64,000 nt of DNA from Gluconacetobacter aggeris (GCF_014174395.1 NZ_JABEQD010000001.1:124001-188000); one strand, 5' to 3'; shown: positions 16,532 through 25,857, counted from the first letter of the stretch. Made by a program: numbers and translations. Notes: generated from the letters alone by a model not told the origin.

Positions 16532-18382
16532 TTAGCTCCCGGATCGCTTTTCGCCTGCCAGTTCCCGCCGGGACCGATCCAGTTCCTCGCTGTAGCGGCG
16601 CAGGGCGTGCTGTTCGGTCAGCATGCCGCGCACCTGTCGGCCTTCCTCGCTATCCACCACCACCAGCGCGTCGCTTTCGGCCTGGGCGAAGCGGGCGATG
16701 GCTTCGCGCAGGTTCATCTGCGGCACCAGCATCTGGTCGCGATACTGGGCGAAGCGGGAGAGGGTTTCGTCCGGCAGGACGGTGTCGACGTACAGGTCCG
16801 GCACCAGCACCAGGCCGACATAGCGGCCTGACTGGTCGACCAGCACGATGCGTTGCGCCGAGCCCAGCGGATAGGCCTGGCGGGCGGCCTGCACTTTTAT
16901 GTCCTGGCACAGTGTTTTCACGTCGTGGCGCATCATCCGGCCCACGGTCAGGGTGCGAATCCAGCCGACATCGACCGCCGAGCGGATCGACTCCCCGCGC
17001 AGGTGGAAGCGCCAGGTGGCGAAGGAATAGCCGAAGGTGCGGCGCACCGTCAGGCTGGCGATGACCGAGGCCACCAGCACGGCGGCGGTCAGCGGCAGGC
17101 TGCCCGTCATTTCCAGTGCCAGGAAGACCATGGTCATCGGCGCGCCCACCACCGCGACGGCCATGGCGCTCATGCCCACCAGGGCGCAGAGCTCGGCCGA
17201 AAGCGGTGTGGCCGAGATCAGCGCCAGCCCGCCGGCGAAGGCGGCGCCGGTCAGCACGCCGAGATAGAGCGAGGCGAAGAACAGGCCGCCGCGGAAGCCG
17301 GCGCCGATCGACACCGAGGAGGCGAGTGCCTTCATGGCCAGCAGCGCCAGGACCCAACCGGTGGGGTAAGCGTGCTCCAGCGCCACGCGCATGGCCCAGT
17401 GGCCCGAGGACATGACCGTGGGCGAGACCAGCGCCAGCAGGCCCACCACCAGCCCGCCGATGGCGGGGCGCATCCAGACCGGCAGGCCGGAGCGGCGGAA
17501 CAGGGCCTCGGCCAGGGTGACGCAATACATCAGGCCCACGCCCAGCAGGGCGGCCACGATGCCGAGTGTGGCGATGGGCAGGTAGTCGTCCACCCGCAAT
17601 TCGGCGGGCAGGATCACGCTGACGCCGGGGGCTGCGCTGTGCAGCAGGTGCGTCACCCCGATGGCGCAAACCGATGCCGCCGCGACCGGGGCCAGGTTGG
17701 CCAGCGAATAGGTGCCGATGACCAGTTCGAACGCATAGAACGCCCCGGCCAGCGGCGCGTCGAACGCCGCCCCGATGGCCCCGGCGGCGCCGCAGCCGAC
17801 CAGCAGGCGGAGATCCTCGCGCCGGACGCGGAACATGCGGCCCAGGCGCGAGCCGGTAGCGGCGCCGATCTGGGTAAAGCCGGCCTCCAGGCCCACCGAG
17901 GCGCCGACGGCGTTGGACAGCACCGTCTGGAGGGCGACGATGGCGCTGTCGCGCATCGACATCCGGCCGCCATGCAGGGCGTTGGCCTCGATGGGGTCGA
18001 CCGGGCGGCCGGGGATGCAGCGCACGACGAGCAGCCCCAGCAGGCCGAAGACCAGCCCGCCCAATGTGGGCACCAGGAGCGCGCGGAGGGGGATGATGGC
18101 GGGCAGGCCCGAAATGCGGCCCTCGCCGGGGGCGGCGAACAGCAGGCGGTGCGCCAGTTGGGTGGCGTGGATCATGGCGCTGACCAGCAGGCCCGCGCCG
18201 CAGCCGACACAGGCCGCCAGCACCGCCAGCCATAATTCGTCGGCCCGTACCAGGGCGCGCAGCAGGCGCGGGACATAGGGCACCCGCTCGTCGCGTACGC
18301 CGCCCTCTGCCCCGTCCGGGGGCAGGAATGCGCCGCGATGGCGGCGCAGATGATTCAGCAGGCCGAGGGTGGAGGACGGCAC
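16532..18382 (-). CDS. ClC-family chloride channel/transporter with C-terminal CBS region
   Basis: A 616-residue ClC protein. The membrane part spans about residues 45-450 and shows the ClC signatures GASVGLEAGFTQIGAA (variant of the GxEGP selectivity motif), GAAGAIGAAFDAPLAGAFYAFE, SIGAGFRGGLFFASLYLG and MAVAVVGAPMTMVFLALEMTG. The glutamate/proline gate is altered (GLEAG rather than GREGP), which may affect gating. After residue 470 comes a cytosolic region with two CBS-like segments (MMRHDVKTLCQDIKVQAAR and the later region ending RGMLTEQHALRRYSEELDRSRREL) that could bind nucleotides. It is convergent with glnA. Confidence 0.9.
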   Translation of the reverse strand: MPSSTLGLLNHLRRHRGAFLPPDGAEGGVRDERVPYVPRLLRALVRADELWLAVLAACVGCGAGLLVSAMIHATQLAHRLLFAAPGEGRISGLPAIIPLRALLVPTLGGLVFGLLGLLVVRCIPGRPVDPIEANALHGGRMSMRDSAIVALQTVLSNAVGASVGLEAGFTQIGAATGSRLGRMFRVRREDLRLLVGCGAAGAIGAAFDAPLAGAFYAFELVIGTYSLANLAPVAAASVCAIGVTHLLHSAAPGVSVILPAELRVDDYLPIATLGIVAALLGVGLMYCVTLAEALFRRSGLPVWMRPAIGGLVVGLLALVSPTVMSSGHWAMRVALEHAYPTGWVLALLAMKALASSVSIGAGFRGGLFFASLYLGVLTGAAFAGGLALISATPLSAELCALVGMSAMAVAVVGAPMTMVFLALEMTGSLPLTAAVLVASVIASLTVRRTFGYSFATWRFHLRGESIRSAVDVGWIRTLTVGRMMRHDVKTLCQDIKVQAARQAYPLGSAQRIVLVDQSGRYVGLVLVPDLYVDTVLPDETLSRFAQYRDQMLVPQMNLREAIARFAQAESDALVVVDSEEGRQVRGMLTEQHALRRYSEELDRSRRELAGEKRSGS

Positions 18383-18495
18383 GGTCAGGTCACTTTCGCG
18401 CGGCGCCCGGTGGCCGGTGACGTGCGGTACCGGGGCGCCCGTAGCGACTATTTGAAGTGATGGGCCTGTCGGATCAACCGGAATTCCGCCGTGGC

Positions 18496-18654
18496 GGCTG
18501 TTTGAAAAAATGCCGCTGCCGGCAATCCGACGCGCGTTTTCTGCGCTTCGCGGCGGGCGGCCATCAAGGCCGCTGCGCTGCGATGCTCAAAAACACATGC
18601 CGGCCGCGGCCCTTCGGCCCGCTCTTGCTCGGCATCGACACTTTTCAAACAGCC
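18496..18654. repeat. Dispersed repeat family B, copy 1
   Basis: A 159-bp element flanked by a perfect 13-bp inverted repeat (GGCTGTTTGAAAA left, TTTTCAAACAGCC right). The interior contains ATCCGACGCGCGTTT, GGCCATCAAGGCCGCT and CTC-rich segments shared with copies at 20581-20744 and 55022-55138. The terminal repeats differ in sequence from those of the other copies. It lies in the divergent interval between the ClC and quinone oxidoreductase genes. Confidence 0.85.
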
Positions 18655-18692
18655 TCCTACCATGCCGCGCTTGCGGCCCCGATCGCGGAGAA

Positions 18693-19709
18693 ATGCCCGT
18701 GTCCCCTGCCCTGCCCCCCACCATGCGCGCGGTGATCGTGCGTGAGCCCGGCGCGCCCGGATCGATGAGCCTGGCCGACATCCCCCTGCCCGTGCCCGGA
18801 CCGGGCGAGGTGCTGGTGCGGGTGCAGGCGGCGGGGGTGAACCGGCCCGACCTGATGCAGCGCAAGGGCCAGTATCCACCGCCGCCGGGCGCCAGCCCGA
18901 TCCTGGGGCTGGAAATCGCCGGCGAGGTGGTGGCGAAGGGGCCGGACGCGCCGGACTGGCCGGCGATCGGCACGCCTGTCTGCGCGCTGACCAATGGCGG
19001 GGGGTATGCCGGATATTGCGCCGTGCCCGCCGGGCAGTGCCTGCCCTGGCCGGACGGGTTCGACGCCATCCGCGCCGCCGCCCTGCCGGAGACGTTCTTT
19101 ACCGTGTGGTCGAACCTGGTCATGACCGCGCATGTCGCCCCCGGCGAAACCGTGCTGATCCATGGCGGGGCGGGCGGCATCGGCACGGCGGCGATCCAGA
19201 CCGTGCGGGCGCTGGGTGCCGTACCCTATGTGACCGTGGGGTCGGCCGAGAAGGCGGCGCTGTGCCTGAGGCTGGGCGCCGAGGCCGCGATCGACTACCG
19301 CGACGAGGATTTCGTCGCGCGGATCGACGAACTGACCGGCGGGCGGGGCGTGGATGTGGTGCTGGACGTGATCGGCGGCCCGTATCTGGACCGCAACCTG
19401 CGCTGCCTGGCGCCGGGCGGGCGGCTGGTGATCATTGCGCTGCAGGGCGGTGCCCGCGCGCAGGAAGTGGGTGTGGGGCGCATCCTGACCCGTCACCTGA
19501 CGGTGGCCGGCACCACGCTGCGCCCGCGCGACGGGGCGTACAAGGCCCGGGTGGCCGATGGCCTGCGCGCGGTGCTGTGGCCCCTTCTGTCGGATGGGAC
19601 GATCGCGCCGCTGATCCACGCGACCTTTCCGTTTGCCGAGGTGGTGGAAGCCCATAAGCTGATGGAATCGGGCAGCCATTCCGGCAAGATCGTGCTCGAC
19701 CTGCGTTAG
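18693..19709 (+). CDS. NAD(P)H quinone oxidoreductase, PIG3-like MDR family
   Basis: A 338-residue zinc-independent medium-chain reductase of the TP53I3/PIG3 group. It shows MRAVIVREPGAPGSMSLADI at the start of the core, GVNRPDLMQRKGQYPPPPG, the substrate-pocket segment LPETFFTVWSNLV and the nucleotide motif GGAGGIGTAAIQTVRALG. The chosen ATG at 18693 is preceded by GCGGAG; the inner Met at 18723 is an alternative. It reduces quinones with NADPH in the cytosol by family analogy. An alpha/beta hydrolase gene follows 56 bp downstream on the same strand. Confidence 0.9.
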   Translation: MPVSPALPPTMRAVIVREPGAPGSMSLADIPLPVPGPGEVLVRVQAAGVNRPDLMQRKGQYPPPPGASPILGLEIAGEVVAKGPDAPDWPAIGTPVCALTNGGGYAGYCAVPAGQCLPWPDGFDAIRAAALPETFFTVWSNLVMTAHVAPGETVLIHGGAGGIGTAAIQTVRALGAVPYVTVGSAEKAALCLRLGAEAAIDYRDEDFVARIDELTGGRGVDVVLDVIGGPYLDRNLRCLAPGGRLVIIALQGGARAQEVGVGRILTRHLTVAGTTLRPRDGAYKARVADGLRAVLWPLLSDGTIAPLIHATFPFAEVVEAHKLMESGSHSGKIVLDLR

Positions 19710-19765
19710 TGTTATAACATCGGTCAGGCCATCGCGGCCCATCGCGGACTCCTGCGCGGAACAAG

Positions 19766-20575
19766 GTGAAGGACCATGCCATCGTGCTGCTGAACGTCAT
19801 CGCGCGTGGACCCGAGGATGTGTCGGACGCCTCGTCCGCCCGTCCGCCCATCGTTCTGCTGCATGGCCTGTTCGGGCGTGCCCGCAATCTGGGCTTCTTC
19901 CAGCGTCGGCTGGCCCGCACGCGGCGGACTTTGGCGATCGACCTGCGCAATCATGGCGACAGCCCGCATGGGCCGATGGACTACAACACCATGGCCGGGG
20001 ACCTGCTGGACACGCTGGCCCATCATGCGGCGCTGCCCGCGACGCTGGTGGGCCATTCGATGGGCGGCAAGGTGGCGATGACGCTGGCGCTGACCCGGCC
20101 GGGCATGGTGCACAGCCTGGTGGTGGCCGACATTCCGCCCGCCCGCACCGGGCACGGGCAGTTCTCGCTGGGCGAACGGATGCTGCGGGTGCGCTTTCCG
20201 CCTTATCTGAACCGGGCGGAGGCCGATGCGCTGCTGCTGCCCGAAATCCCGAATGCCGATGTGCGGGCGCTGATGCTGCAGAATATCCGGCTGGGCGAGA
20301 ATCCGGGATGGGTCATCGGCCTGAAGGAGATCGTGGGCTCGATGACCAATATCGAAAGCTGGCCCTATATCCCCGAAGGCTACACCTATCCCGGGCCGAC
20401 GCTGTTCCTGGCCGGTGGCAATTCACCCTATATCCGGCGGGAGCATTATGGGGTGATGCGCCGGCTGTTCCCCAACTACCATCTGGAACTGATCGAGCAT
20501 GCCGGCCACTGGCTGCATGTCGAAAACCCCACCCGCTTTGCGGCACTGGTGGAAGAGTTCACGAACCGGTACTGA
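19766..20575 (+). CDS. Alpha/beta-fold hydrolase (YbfF-like esterase)
   Basis: A 269-residue alpha/beta hydrolase beginning with GTG. Motifs are PIVLLHGLFGRARNLG (oxyanion-hole HG), RNHGDSPHGPMDYNTMAGDL, the nucleophile elbow GHSMGG (Ser of the catalytic triad) and the late histidine in IEHAGHWLHVE. This is the pattern of YbfF-type short-chain esterases. The start is the only in-frame candidate near the conserved region. It follows the quinone oxidoreductase gene and is closed by repeat B copy 2. Confidence 0.88.
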   Translation: MKDHAIVLLNVIARGPEDVSDASSARPPIVLLHGLFGRARNLGFFQRRLARTRRTLAIDLRNHGDSPHGPMDYNTMAGDLLDTLAHHAALPATLVGHSMGGKVAMTLALTRPGMVHSLVVADIPPARTGHGQFSLGERMLRVRFPPYLNRAEADALLLPEIPNADVRALMLQNIRLGENPGWVIGLKEIVGSMTNIESWPYIPEGYTYPGPTLFLAGGNSPYIRREHYGVMRRLFPNYHLELIEHAGHWLHVENPTRFAALVEEFTNRY

Positions 20576-20580
20576 GCTGA

Positions 20581-20744
20581 GACCCTGACCGAAAATGCGC
20601 GCTGGCGGCGATCCGACGCGCGTTTCCTGTGCTCCGATGCTCACGGCCATATAGGCCGCTCCGCTTCGGTGCTCGGAAACCCACGCCGGACGCGGCCCTG
20701 ACGGGCCGCTCTCGCTCACCAGCCCCACATTTTCGGTCAGGGTC
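20581..20744. repeat. Dispersed repeat family B, copy 2
   Basis: A 164-bp element flanked by a perfect 17-bp inverted repeat, GACCCTGACCGAAAATG on the left and its exact complement on the right, filling the gap between the convergent hydrolase and alkA genes (5 bp from the first stop, 2 bp from the second). The interior shares ATCCGACGCGCGTTTCC, GCTCACGGCCAT, GGCCGCT (twice) and GCTCACCAGCCC with the other copies. Its position would let it end transcription from both sides. Confidence 0.88.
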
Positions 20745-20746
20745 GA

Positions 20747-21391
20747 CTACGCCGCCTTCGCGGCCTCGGCGGCGCGCCACAGATACCAGGCGGCGGCGGA
20801 GCGGTAGGGGCTCCAGTCGCGGGCGATGGCTGCCAGGGCGGCCGGGCGGGGCTGGGTGTCCAGGCCCTTGATCACCCGCCAGCCCTCGCGCACGCCGAAA
20901 TCGTCGACCGGCATCACATCCGTGCGCCCCAGCGAGAAGATCAGCAGCATTTCCACCGTCCAGCGCCCGACCCCGCGCAGGGTGATCAGGCGGGCGATCA
21001 GCGCGTCGTCGCTCATCGACTCGGCCTGTCGCCGGGAGGGGACGGTGCCGTCGAGCCGGCCCTGGGCCACGCCCTGGATCGCGCGGATCTTGGTGCCGGA
21101 CAGGCCGCAGGCGCGCAGATCGGCCTCGGGGAAGGCCAGCAGCGTCTCGGGGCTGGGGAAAGTACCGCCCGCCAGGGCCACCAGCCGCCCCAGGATGGCC
21201 AGGGCCGCCCGGCCGTGAAGCTGCTGGTGGGCGATGGCGTTGACCAGCGCCTCGTAGGGTGCGCGGCCGGCATCGACCCGCAGGCCGCATGGCCCGACAC
21301 GCGCCACCAGCGCGGCGAGGTCGGGGTCGGCGGCGGAGAGGTGGGCGCGGATGGCGCGGTCCTGCGCCGGGGAGGGAATGGAGGATGTCAT
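20747..21391 (-). CDS. alkA: DNA-3-methyladenine glycosylase II
   Basis: A 214-residue helix-hairpin-helix DNA glycosylase that removes alkylated bases in base-excision repair. The hairpin is LRGVGRWTVEMLLIFSLGR near residue 135, and the catalytic aspartate lies in MPVDDFGVREGW. IAHQQLHGRAALAIL is the conserved helix before it. The protein has the short form without the N-terminal domain of Escherichia coli AlkA. The start at 21391 (MTSSIPSPAQDRAIRAH) is preferred; the frame extends upstream to 21553 without family similarity. Confidence 0.9.
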   Translation of the reverse strand: MTSSIPSPAQDRAIRAHLSAADPDLAALVARVGPCGLRVDAGRAPYEALVNAIAHQQLHGRAALAILGRLVALAGGTFPSPETLLAFPEADLRACGLSGTKIRAIQGVAQGRLDGTVPSRRQAESMSDDALIARLITLRGVGRWTVEMLLIFSLGRTDVMPVDDFGVREGWRVIKGLDTQPRPAALAAIARDWSPYRSAAAWYLWRAAEAAKAA

Positions 21392-21573
21392 GATGGTTGG
21401 GAGCCTAGTGCAGAGAGGGGCCGACCGTTCAATCGGCGTGGCACCGCCCTGCCGACGGTGACAACATGATACGATCTCATGGCCGCATGATATCATGACA
21501 ACGGGGCCGCCAGCGGCTAGGGTCCCGAGAGACCACGCGCCGCAGGCGAACACGCGGAGACTCCCGGCCCTTC

Positions 21574-22719
21574 ATGACGGTGACACTCAGTCCTTCCTCC
21601 CGCCATCGCCAGGCCGAGGAGCCCGTCCTGATCCCGCGCGCGGATGTTCGGGAGCGTGCGGCACGCCGGCCCGAGCCGCCCGAACGGCCCGACGGGCGCG
21701 AGGGCCTGCGCCCCGAACCGGTCGGCCGCCCGGAGGGCTATCGCCCGCTGAAGCAGAGCGGCGCGCCGATGATCCGGCCGGATACGGTGGCCGAACCGGG
21801 GGTGACCACCGTCCTGGCGGTGTCCGCCGCGCTGCATCTGGTGTTGCTGGCGATCATCCTGCAGGCGGCGCGCCACCATGCCGGGGGATCGGCCGCGCCT
21901 GAATCGCAGTCGGTCGAGATGATGTTCACCCCGCCGGCCTCCAGCGGGCTGCAGGGGCGCAATTCGCCCGACCAGGCGGGGGGCAGCGGGTCGCAGGCCA
22001 AGCCCACGCCGACCACGCCGCAGCCCGACCAGCCGCAGCCCAGCGATTCCTCGCCCTCGCCCAGCGTCCCGTCGCCGCAGACGCCGGCGGCCCCGCCGCT
22101 GCCGCGTACGCCGTCGGACCAGACGCTGCCCGACCAGCCGTCCACCGCGCCGCCCAACCCGGCATTGCAGAGCCCCGGCCAGGCCGCGCACCCGACGGCG
22201 CACCCGACGCCGCGCCACACGCAGACGGCCCGGCAGCGCACGCCCAGCCACGCGCCCTCGCCGTTCGATCATCCGATGGACCTGTCCTTCGCGCCCTCGC
22301 CGGGGCCGGTGCGCCAGCGGCGCGGCCGGGCGGGCGGTTCCGGCGGGCCGATCGACCTGTCGGTGGGGCCGGTGGTGCGCAACGGGCAGCTCAACGCCCC
22401 CTATTCGAGCCAGACCCAGGTGCGGGGCGTCAGCGAGGATTATGGCGAGGAGATCGACCGCTGGATCCGCAGCCACATGTATTATCCCGAGGAAGCCGCC
22501 CGGGCGGGCGATGACGGGGCCTCGACCGTGCATGTGGTGCTGGACCGCAGCGGGCGCGTGCGCGGGGTGCGCCTGACCGGCCAGTCGGGCTCGTACTATC
22601 TGGATGCCGCGACCACCGGCATGTTCCACGGAGCCGAGCTGCCCCCGGTGCCGCCGGACATGGCGGGCGACCATTTCGATATCGACGTGACGATCAACTA
22701 TATCCTGATCCGGCGCTGA
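21574..22719 (+). CDS. TonB-family energy transducer
   Basis: A 381-residue TonB-like protein. A membrane anchor lies at about residues 75-97 (VTTVLAVSAALHLVLLAIIL), followed by a long Pro/Ser/Gln-rich spacer (residues 120-240) that spans the periplasm, and a C-terminal TonB domain with RWIRSHMYYPEEAARAG and VHVVLDRSGRVRGVRLTGQSG. It couples proton-motive force from ExbB/ExbD to outer-membrane receptors; exbB and exbD are not in the window. The 75 residues before the anchor are unusually long and charged, and an internal start at the Met near residue 66 is possible. Confidence 0.88.
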   Translation: MTVTLSPSSRHRQAEEPVLIPRADVRERAARRPEPPERPDGREGLRPEPVGRPEGYRPLKQSGAPMIRPDTVAEPGVTTVLAVSAALHLVLLAIILQAARHHAGGSAAPESQSVEMMFTPPASSGLQGRNSPDQAGGSGSQAKPTPTTPQPDQPQPSDSSPSPSVPSPQTPAAPPLPRTPSDQTLPDQPSTAPPNPALQSPGQAAHPTAHPTPRHTQTARQRTPSHAPSPFDHPMDLSFAPSPGPVRQRRGRAGGSGGPIDLSVGPVVRNGQLNAPYSSQTQVRGVSEDYGEEIDRWIRSHMYYPEEAARAGDDGASTVHVVLDRSGRVRGVRLTGQSGSYYLDAATTGMFHGAELPPVPPDMAGDHFDIDVTINYILIRR

Positions 22720-22770
22720 TCCCTTGGGCAGGGAGCGCCGGTCGGGGCGCTTGCAGCGGGAGAATGGCGC

Positions 22771-24228
22771 ATGAGTGACGATTTCGCCGCGATCCGCGAT
22801 CGCGTGGGCACGGATTTCGAGGCGTTCGACGATGCCGAGGCGGCGGTGCGGCGCATTGCCGAGCTTTATGAATCGGCCGTGCATGAACTGCGCGCGGCCT
22901 TCGGCCAGCGGCAGCCGGCCGGGCCGGTGGCACCGACCTATCCGTACCTGGCCTTTGCCGTCAGACGCGCGCCGCTGGCCGAGGATACGCGCCCGCCCTT
23001 CGACGTGGTGCTGGAGCCGGGATTCTACGGCACCACCCTGACCCGCCCGGAACTGTTCCGCGATTACTGGCGCGAGCAGATCGGCATCCTGCTGCACCAT
23101 TACCGCCAGCCGGTGCTGGTGGGGCGCTCGCGCCGGCCGATCCCGCTGCCCTATGTGATGGAAGAGGCGGTGACCGCCATCACCGAGGACGACCTGCGCC
23201 TGTTGCAGCGCCATTACGCCCTGCCCGACCTGCACGCCACCGACGACAGCATTGCCAATTGCGCGCTGATCCCGCGCCCGGACGAGCCCCGGCCGCTGTC
23301 GCTGTTCACCGCCGAGCGCACCGATTATTCGCTGGCGCGGCTGCATCATTATACCGGCACCGCGCCGCGCCATGTGCAGCGGTTCATCCTGCTGACCAAC
23401 TACCAGCGCTATGTGGACGCATTCCGCGATTACGGGCATGCGCAGGTGGATGCGGGGGGCGAGTATGACCGCTTCGTGGAGCCTGGCGACCAGGTGCATC
23501 GGCGTGGCGATGCGGCCCGGCCGCCGATGGCGGGGTCCCTGCCGCAGATGCCGGCCTATCATCTGTGCCGGCCGGACGGCGATGGGATCACGCTGGTGAA
23601 TATCGGCGTCGGGCCGGCCAATGCGAAGACCATTACCGACCATCTGGCGGTGCTGCGGCCGCATTGCTGGCTGATGGTGGGCCATTGCGCCGGGCTGCGG
23701 CGGACGCAGCGGCTGGGCGATTATGTGCTGGCGCATGGCTATGTGCGCGACGACCATGTGCTGGACGACGACCTGCCGCCCTGGGTGCCGGTGCCGCCGA
23801 TCGCCGAGGTGCAGGTGGCGTTGCAGGATGTGACGGCGCGGGTGACCGGGCTGCACGATTCCGAACTGAAGACGCGGCTGCGCACCGGCACGGTGATGAC
23901 GACCGACAACCGGAACTGGGAATTGCGGCTTCAGGCGCTGTTCACGCAGATCAACATGTCGCGATCCATCGCGGTCGACATGGAGTCCGCGACCATCGCC
24001 GCCAACGGGTTCCGCTTCCGCGTGCCGTACGGCACGTTGCTGTGCGTGTCGGACAAACCGCTGCATGGCGAACTGAAGCTGCGCGGCATGGCCAATGCCT
24101 TCTATCGCGAGCGCGTCAGCCAGCATCTGACGGTGGGGATCGAGACCATGCGCCAGTTGCGCGCGCAGGGGGTGGACCGGCTGCATTCGCGCAAGCTACG
24201 CGGGTTCGACGAGCCCCCGTTCCGCTGA
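22771..24228 (+). CDS. amn: AMP nucleosidase
   Basis: A 485-residue cytosolic enzyme that hydrolyses AMP to adenine and ribose 5-phosphate, the usual length for bacterial Amn. The N-terminal domain contains YPYLAFAVRR and DVVLEPGFYGTTLTRPELF; the C-terminal purine-phosphorylase-like domain contains TLVNIGVGPANAKTITDHLAVLRPHCWLMVGHCAGLR, YVRDDHVLDDDLPPWVPVPPIAE and the nucleoside site VDMESATIAANGFRFRVPYGT. The ATG at 22771 has GGGAG upstream. It may balance adenylates and feed ribose 5-phosphate to the pentose-phosphate pathway. Confidence 0.95.
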   Translation: MSDDFAAIRDRVGTDFEAFDDAEAAVRRIAELYESAVHELRAAFGQRQPAGPVAPTYPYLAFAVRRAPLAEDTRPPFDVVLEPGFYGTTLTRPELFRDYWREQIGILLHHYRQPVLVGRSRRPIPLPYVMEEAVTAITEDDLRLLQRHYALPDLHATDDSIANCALIPRPDEPRPLSLFTAERTDYSLARLHHYTGTAPRHVQRFILLTNYQRYVDAFRDYGHAQVDAGGEYDRFVEPGDQVHRRGDAARPPMAGSLPQMPAYHLCRPDGDGITLVNIGVGPANAKTITDHLAVLRPHCWLMVGHCAGLRRTQRLGDYVLAHGYVRDDHVLDDDLPPWVPVPPIAEVQVALQDVTARVTGLHDSELKTRLRTGTVMTTDNRNWELRLQALFTQINMSRSIAVDMESATIAANGFRFRVPYGTLLCVSDKPLHGELKLRGMANAFYRERVSQHLTVGIETMRQLRAQGVDRLHSRKLRGFDEPPFR

Positions 24229-24263
24229 ACGCATCGCCGCGGGCCGAGCAAGGAGAAGAATGC

Positions 24264-24680
24264 GTGACCGATCCAGACCAGCCATCCGCCGTCCCCGTGC
24301 CGCCATCCGGCCAGCCGACCATCCGCGTGGTGGCGATGCCGGCAGATGCCAATGCGGCGGGCGATATTTTCGGCGGCTGGCTGATGTCGCAGATGGATCT
24401 GGCGGCCGGCACGGCGGCGGCCCTGCGTGCCAGGGGGCGTTGCGTGACGGTGGCGATCGACAAGGTGATTTTGCACCAGCCGGTGCTGATCGGCGATGAG
24501 GTGAGCCTGTATACCGACATTATCCGCACCGGCCGGACCTCGATGTCGATCCATGTGCAGACCTGGCGCCGGGCCCGCCATTCGCATGAGACGGTAAAGG
24601 TGACGGAGGGCGTGTTCACCTTCGTGGCCATCGACGACGAGCGCCGGCCGCGCCCGCTGCCGCCGGAGATGCCGCACTGA
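24264..24680 (+). CDS. Acyl-CoA thioesterase, hotdog fold (YciA-like)
   Basis: A 138-residue hotdog thioesterase starting with GTG, preceded by AGGAG. The family signature is VVAMPADANAAGDIFGGWLMSQMD (catalytic Asp in NAAGDIFGG) followed by VAIDKVILHQPVLIGDEVSLYTDI. YciA-type enzymes hydrolyse a range of acyl-CoAs as hexamers in the cytosol. It follows amn by 35 bp and is probably co-transcribed. An overlapping ATG frame at 24260 lacks family similarity and is rejected. Confidence 0.9.
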   Translation: MTDPDQPSAVPVPPSGQPTIRVVAMPADANAAGDIFGGWLMSQMDLAAGTAAALRARGRCVTVAIDKVILHQPVLIGDEVSLYTDIIRTGRTSMSIHVQTWRRARHSHETVKVTEGVFTFVAIDDERRPRPLPPEMPH

Positions 24681-24818
24681 GGACGGGCATGTTCGGGCCC
24701 TCGGTGCCATCGTCGCCATCACGGACGCCGAGATGGGTGCGGAACGCGTCAGGCGTCGCTTATGCGCGCGAAGCGACCTGACCCGATGTGGCGCCCGCTG
24801 CGGGTGCGCGCGGCGACG

Positions 24819-25739
24819 TCAGGTCAGTTCGCTCTGGATCTGGCGGGCGACGCGGAAGATGGTTTCGCGCAGCCAGCGATGGACCGGGTCGTTGTCGCGC
24901 CTGGGGTGCCAGGCCTGGAAGGCTTCGACGCGGGGAAGCGAGAACGGGTAGTCGAACAGGGCCAGCCCGCGTTCGGCCAGCGGCACGCGGTAGAGGGCCA
25001 TGTCGGGCAGGGTCACGATGAGATCCGTGTCGCGCATGCTGTCGATCATGGCCTTGTAATTGGGAATGACCAGCACGACACGGCGGGCCAGGCCGTACTG
25101 GTCGCGCAGGATGCGGTCGATCGGGCCATGGGCACGGCCTCGGCGCGAGACGCTGATATGATCGTAACGGGTCAGGGTTTCCGGCGTGATGCCTTCGGCG
25201 AAGATCGGATGGTCCTTCCGCACCAGCGCCTTCATGGTGTTGTAGAAAATGGTCTGAAGGCGGATTTCCGGCTTCAGCATGTCGGTCGCGCCGATGTAGA
25301 GGTCGATCGCGTCTTCGCGCAGGGCCTGGTTGGCGGCGTCGTCGACTTCGGGCGCGAAGACCAGTTCGCAGTTCGGGCAATCGTGCCGCAGCGCCCGCAG
25401 CAGCGGCAGCGCCAGCGGAGCGATGACGACGTCATTGGCGCGGATGGTGAATTTGGGCGCCATGTTGCGCAGGTCGGCCAGGACCTGGGTTTCGATCAGC
25501 CCGTCGGCGGCGCGTACGACCTCCTGGACGCGATCTCGAATACCCTGCGCGAAGGCCGAGGCGATGAGGTGCCGGCCCGATGGCACCAGGATCGGGTCGC
25601 CGAACACGCTGCGCAATTTGGCCAGGTGGCGGCTCATCGCCGGTTCGCTGACATGCATGCGCCGGGCGGCGACCGACACGCTTTGTTCTTCGATCAGTAC
25701 CTGGAGGAAGCGCAACAGGTCGAGGTCATATCCGCGCAT
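24819..25739 (-). CDS. LysR-family transcriptional regulator of the adjacent efflux operon
   Basis: A 306-residue LysR regulator with the helix-turn-helix in DLDLLRFLQVLIEEQSVSVAARRMHVSEPAMSRHLAKLRSVFGDP (outline, residues 5-48) and an effector domain related to the NodD/PcaQ-like branch (FTIRANDVVIAPLALPLLRAL). It is divergent from a tripartite efflux operon 118 bp away and is the likely controller of that operon. The ligand is unknown. Confidence 0.9.
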   Translation of the reverse strand: MRGYDLDLLRFLQVLIEEQSVSVAARRMHVSEPAMSRHLAKLRSVFGDPILVPSGRHLIASAFAQGIRDRVQEVVRAADGLIETQVLADLRNMAPKFTIRANDVVIAPLALPLLRALRHDCPNCELVFAPEVDDAANQALREDAIDLYIGATDMLKPEIRLQTIFYNTMKALVRKDHPIFAEGITPETLTRYDHISVSRRGRAHGPIDRILRDQYGLARRVVLVIPNYKAMIDSMRDTDLIVTLPDMALYRVPLAERGLALFDYPFSLPRVEAFQAWHPRRDNDPVHRWLRETIFRVARQIQSELT

Positions 25740-25752
25740 CTCGCCACCCTAT

Positions 25753-25795
25753 CTTTCCGCAGAAGGGAAAGACCAGAAGAAATTCTTCCGGAAAG
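25753..25795. promoter_or_regulatory. Inverted repeats in the LysR/efflux intergenic region
   Basis: CTTTCC (25753) pairs with GGAAAG (25766) across 7 bp, and the same left arm CTTTCCG also matches CGGAAAG at 25789-25795. Two nested dyads between divergent promoters are the expected layout for LysR recognition and activation sites. Binding is inferred. Confidence 0.4.
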
Positions 25796-25857
25796 TGGAA
25801 TCCTGGCATAATCGGAATGGCGGTTTTCCGCGTTTCGATTTCGATGATCATTCGGCC

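Noticed and set aside
18496-18654. Family B copy 1 as an insertion sequence
   Set aside because: No transposase coding potential, no visible target-site duplication, and ends not shared with the other copies.
21517-24186. A very long open frame (889 codons) on the minus strand
   Set aside because: It runs antisense to tonB and amn, has the His/Arg/Gly-rich composition of a mirror frame in GC-rich DNA, and shows no family motif.
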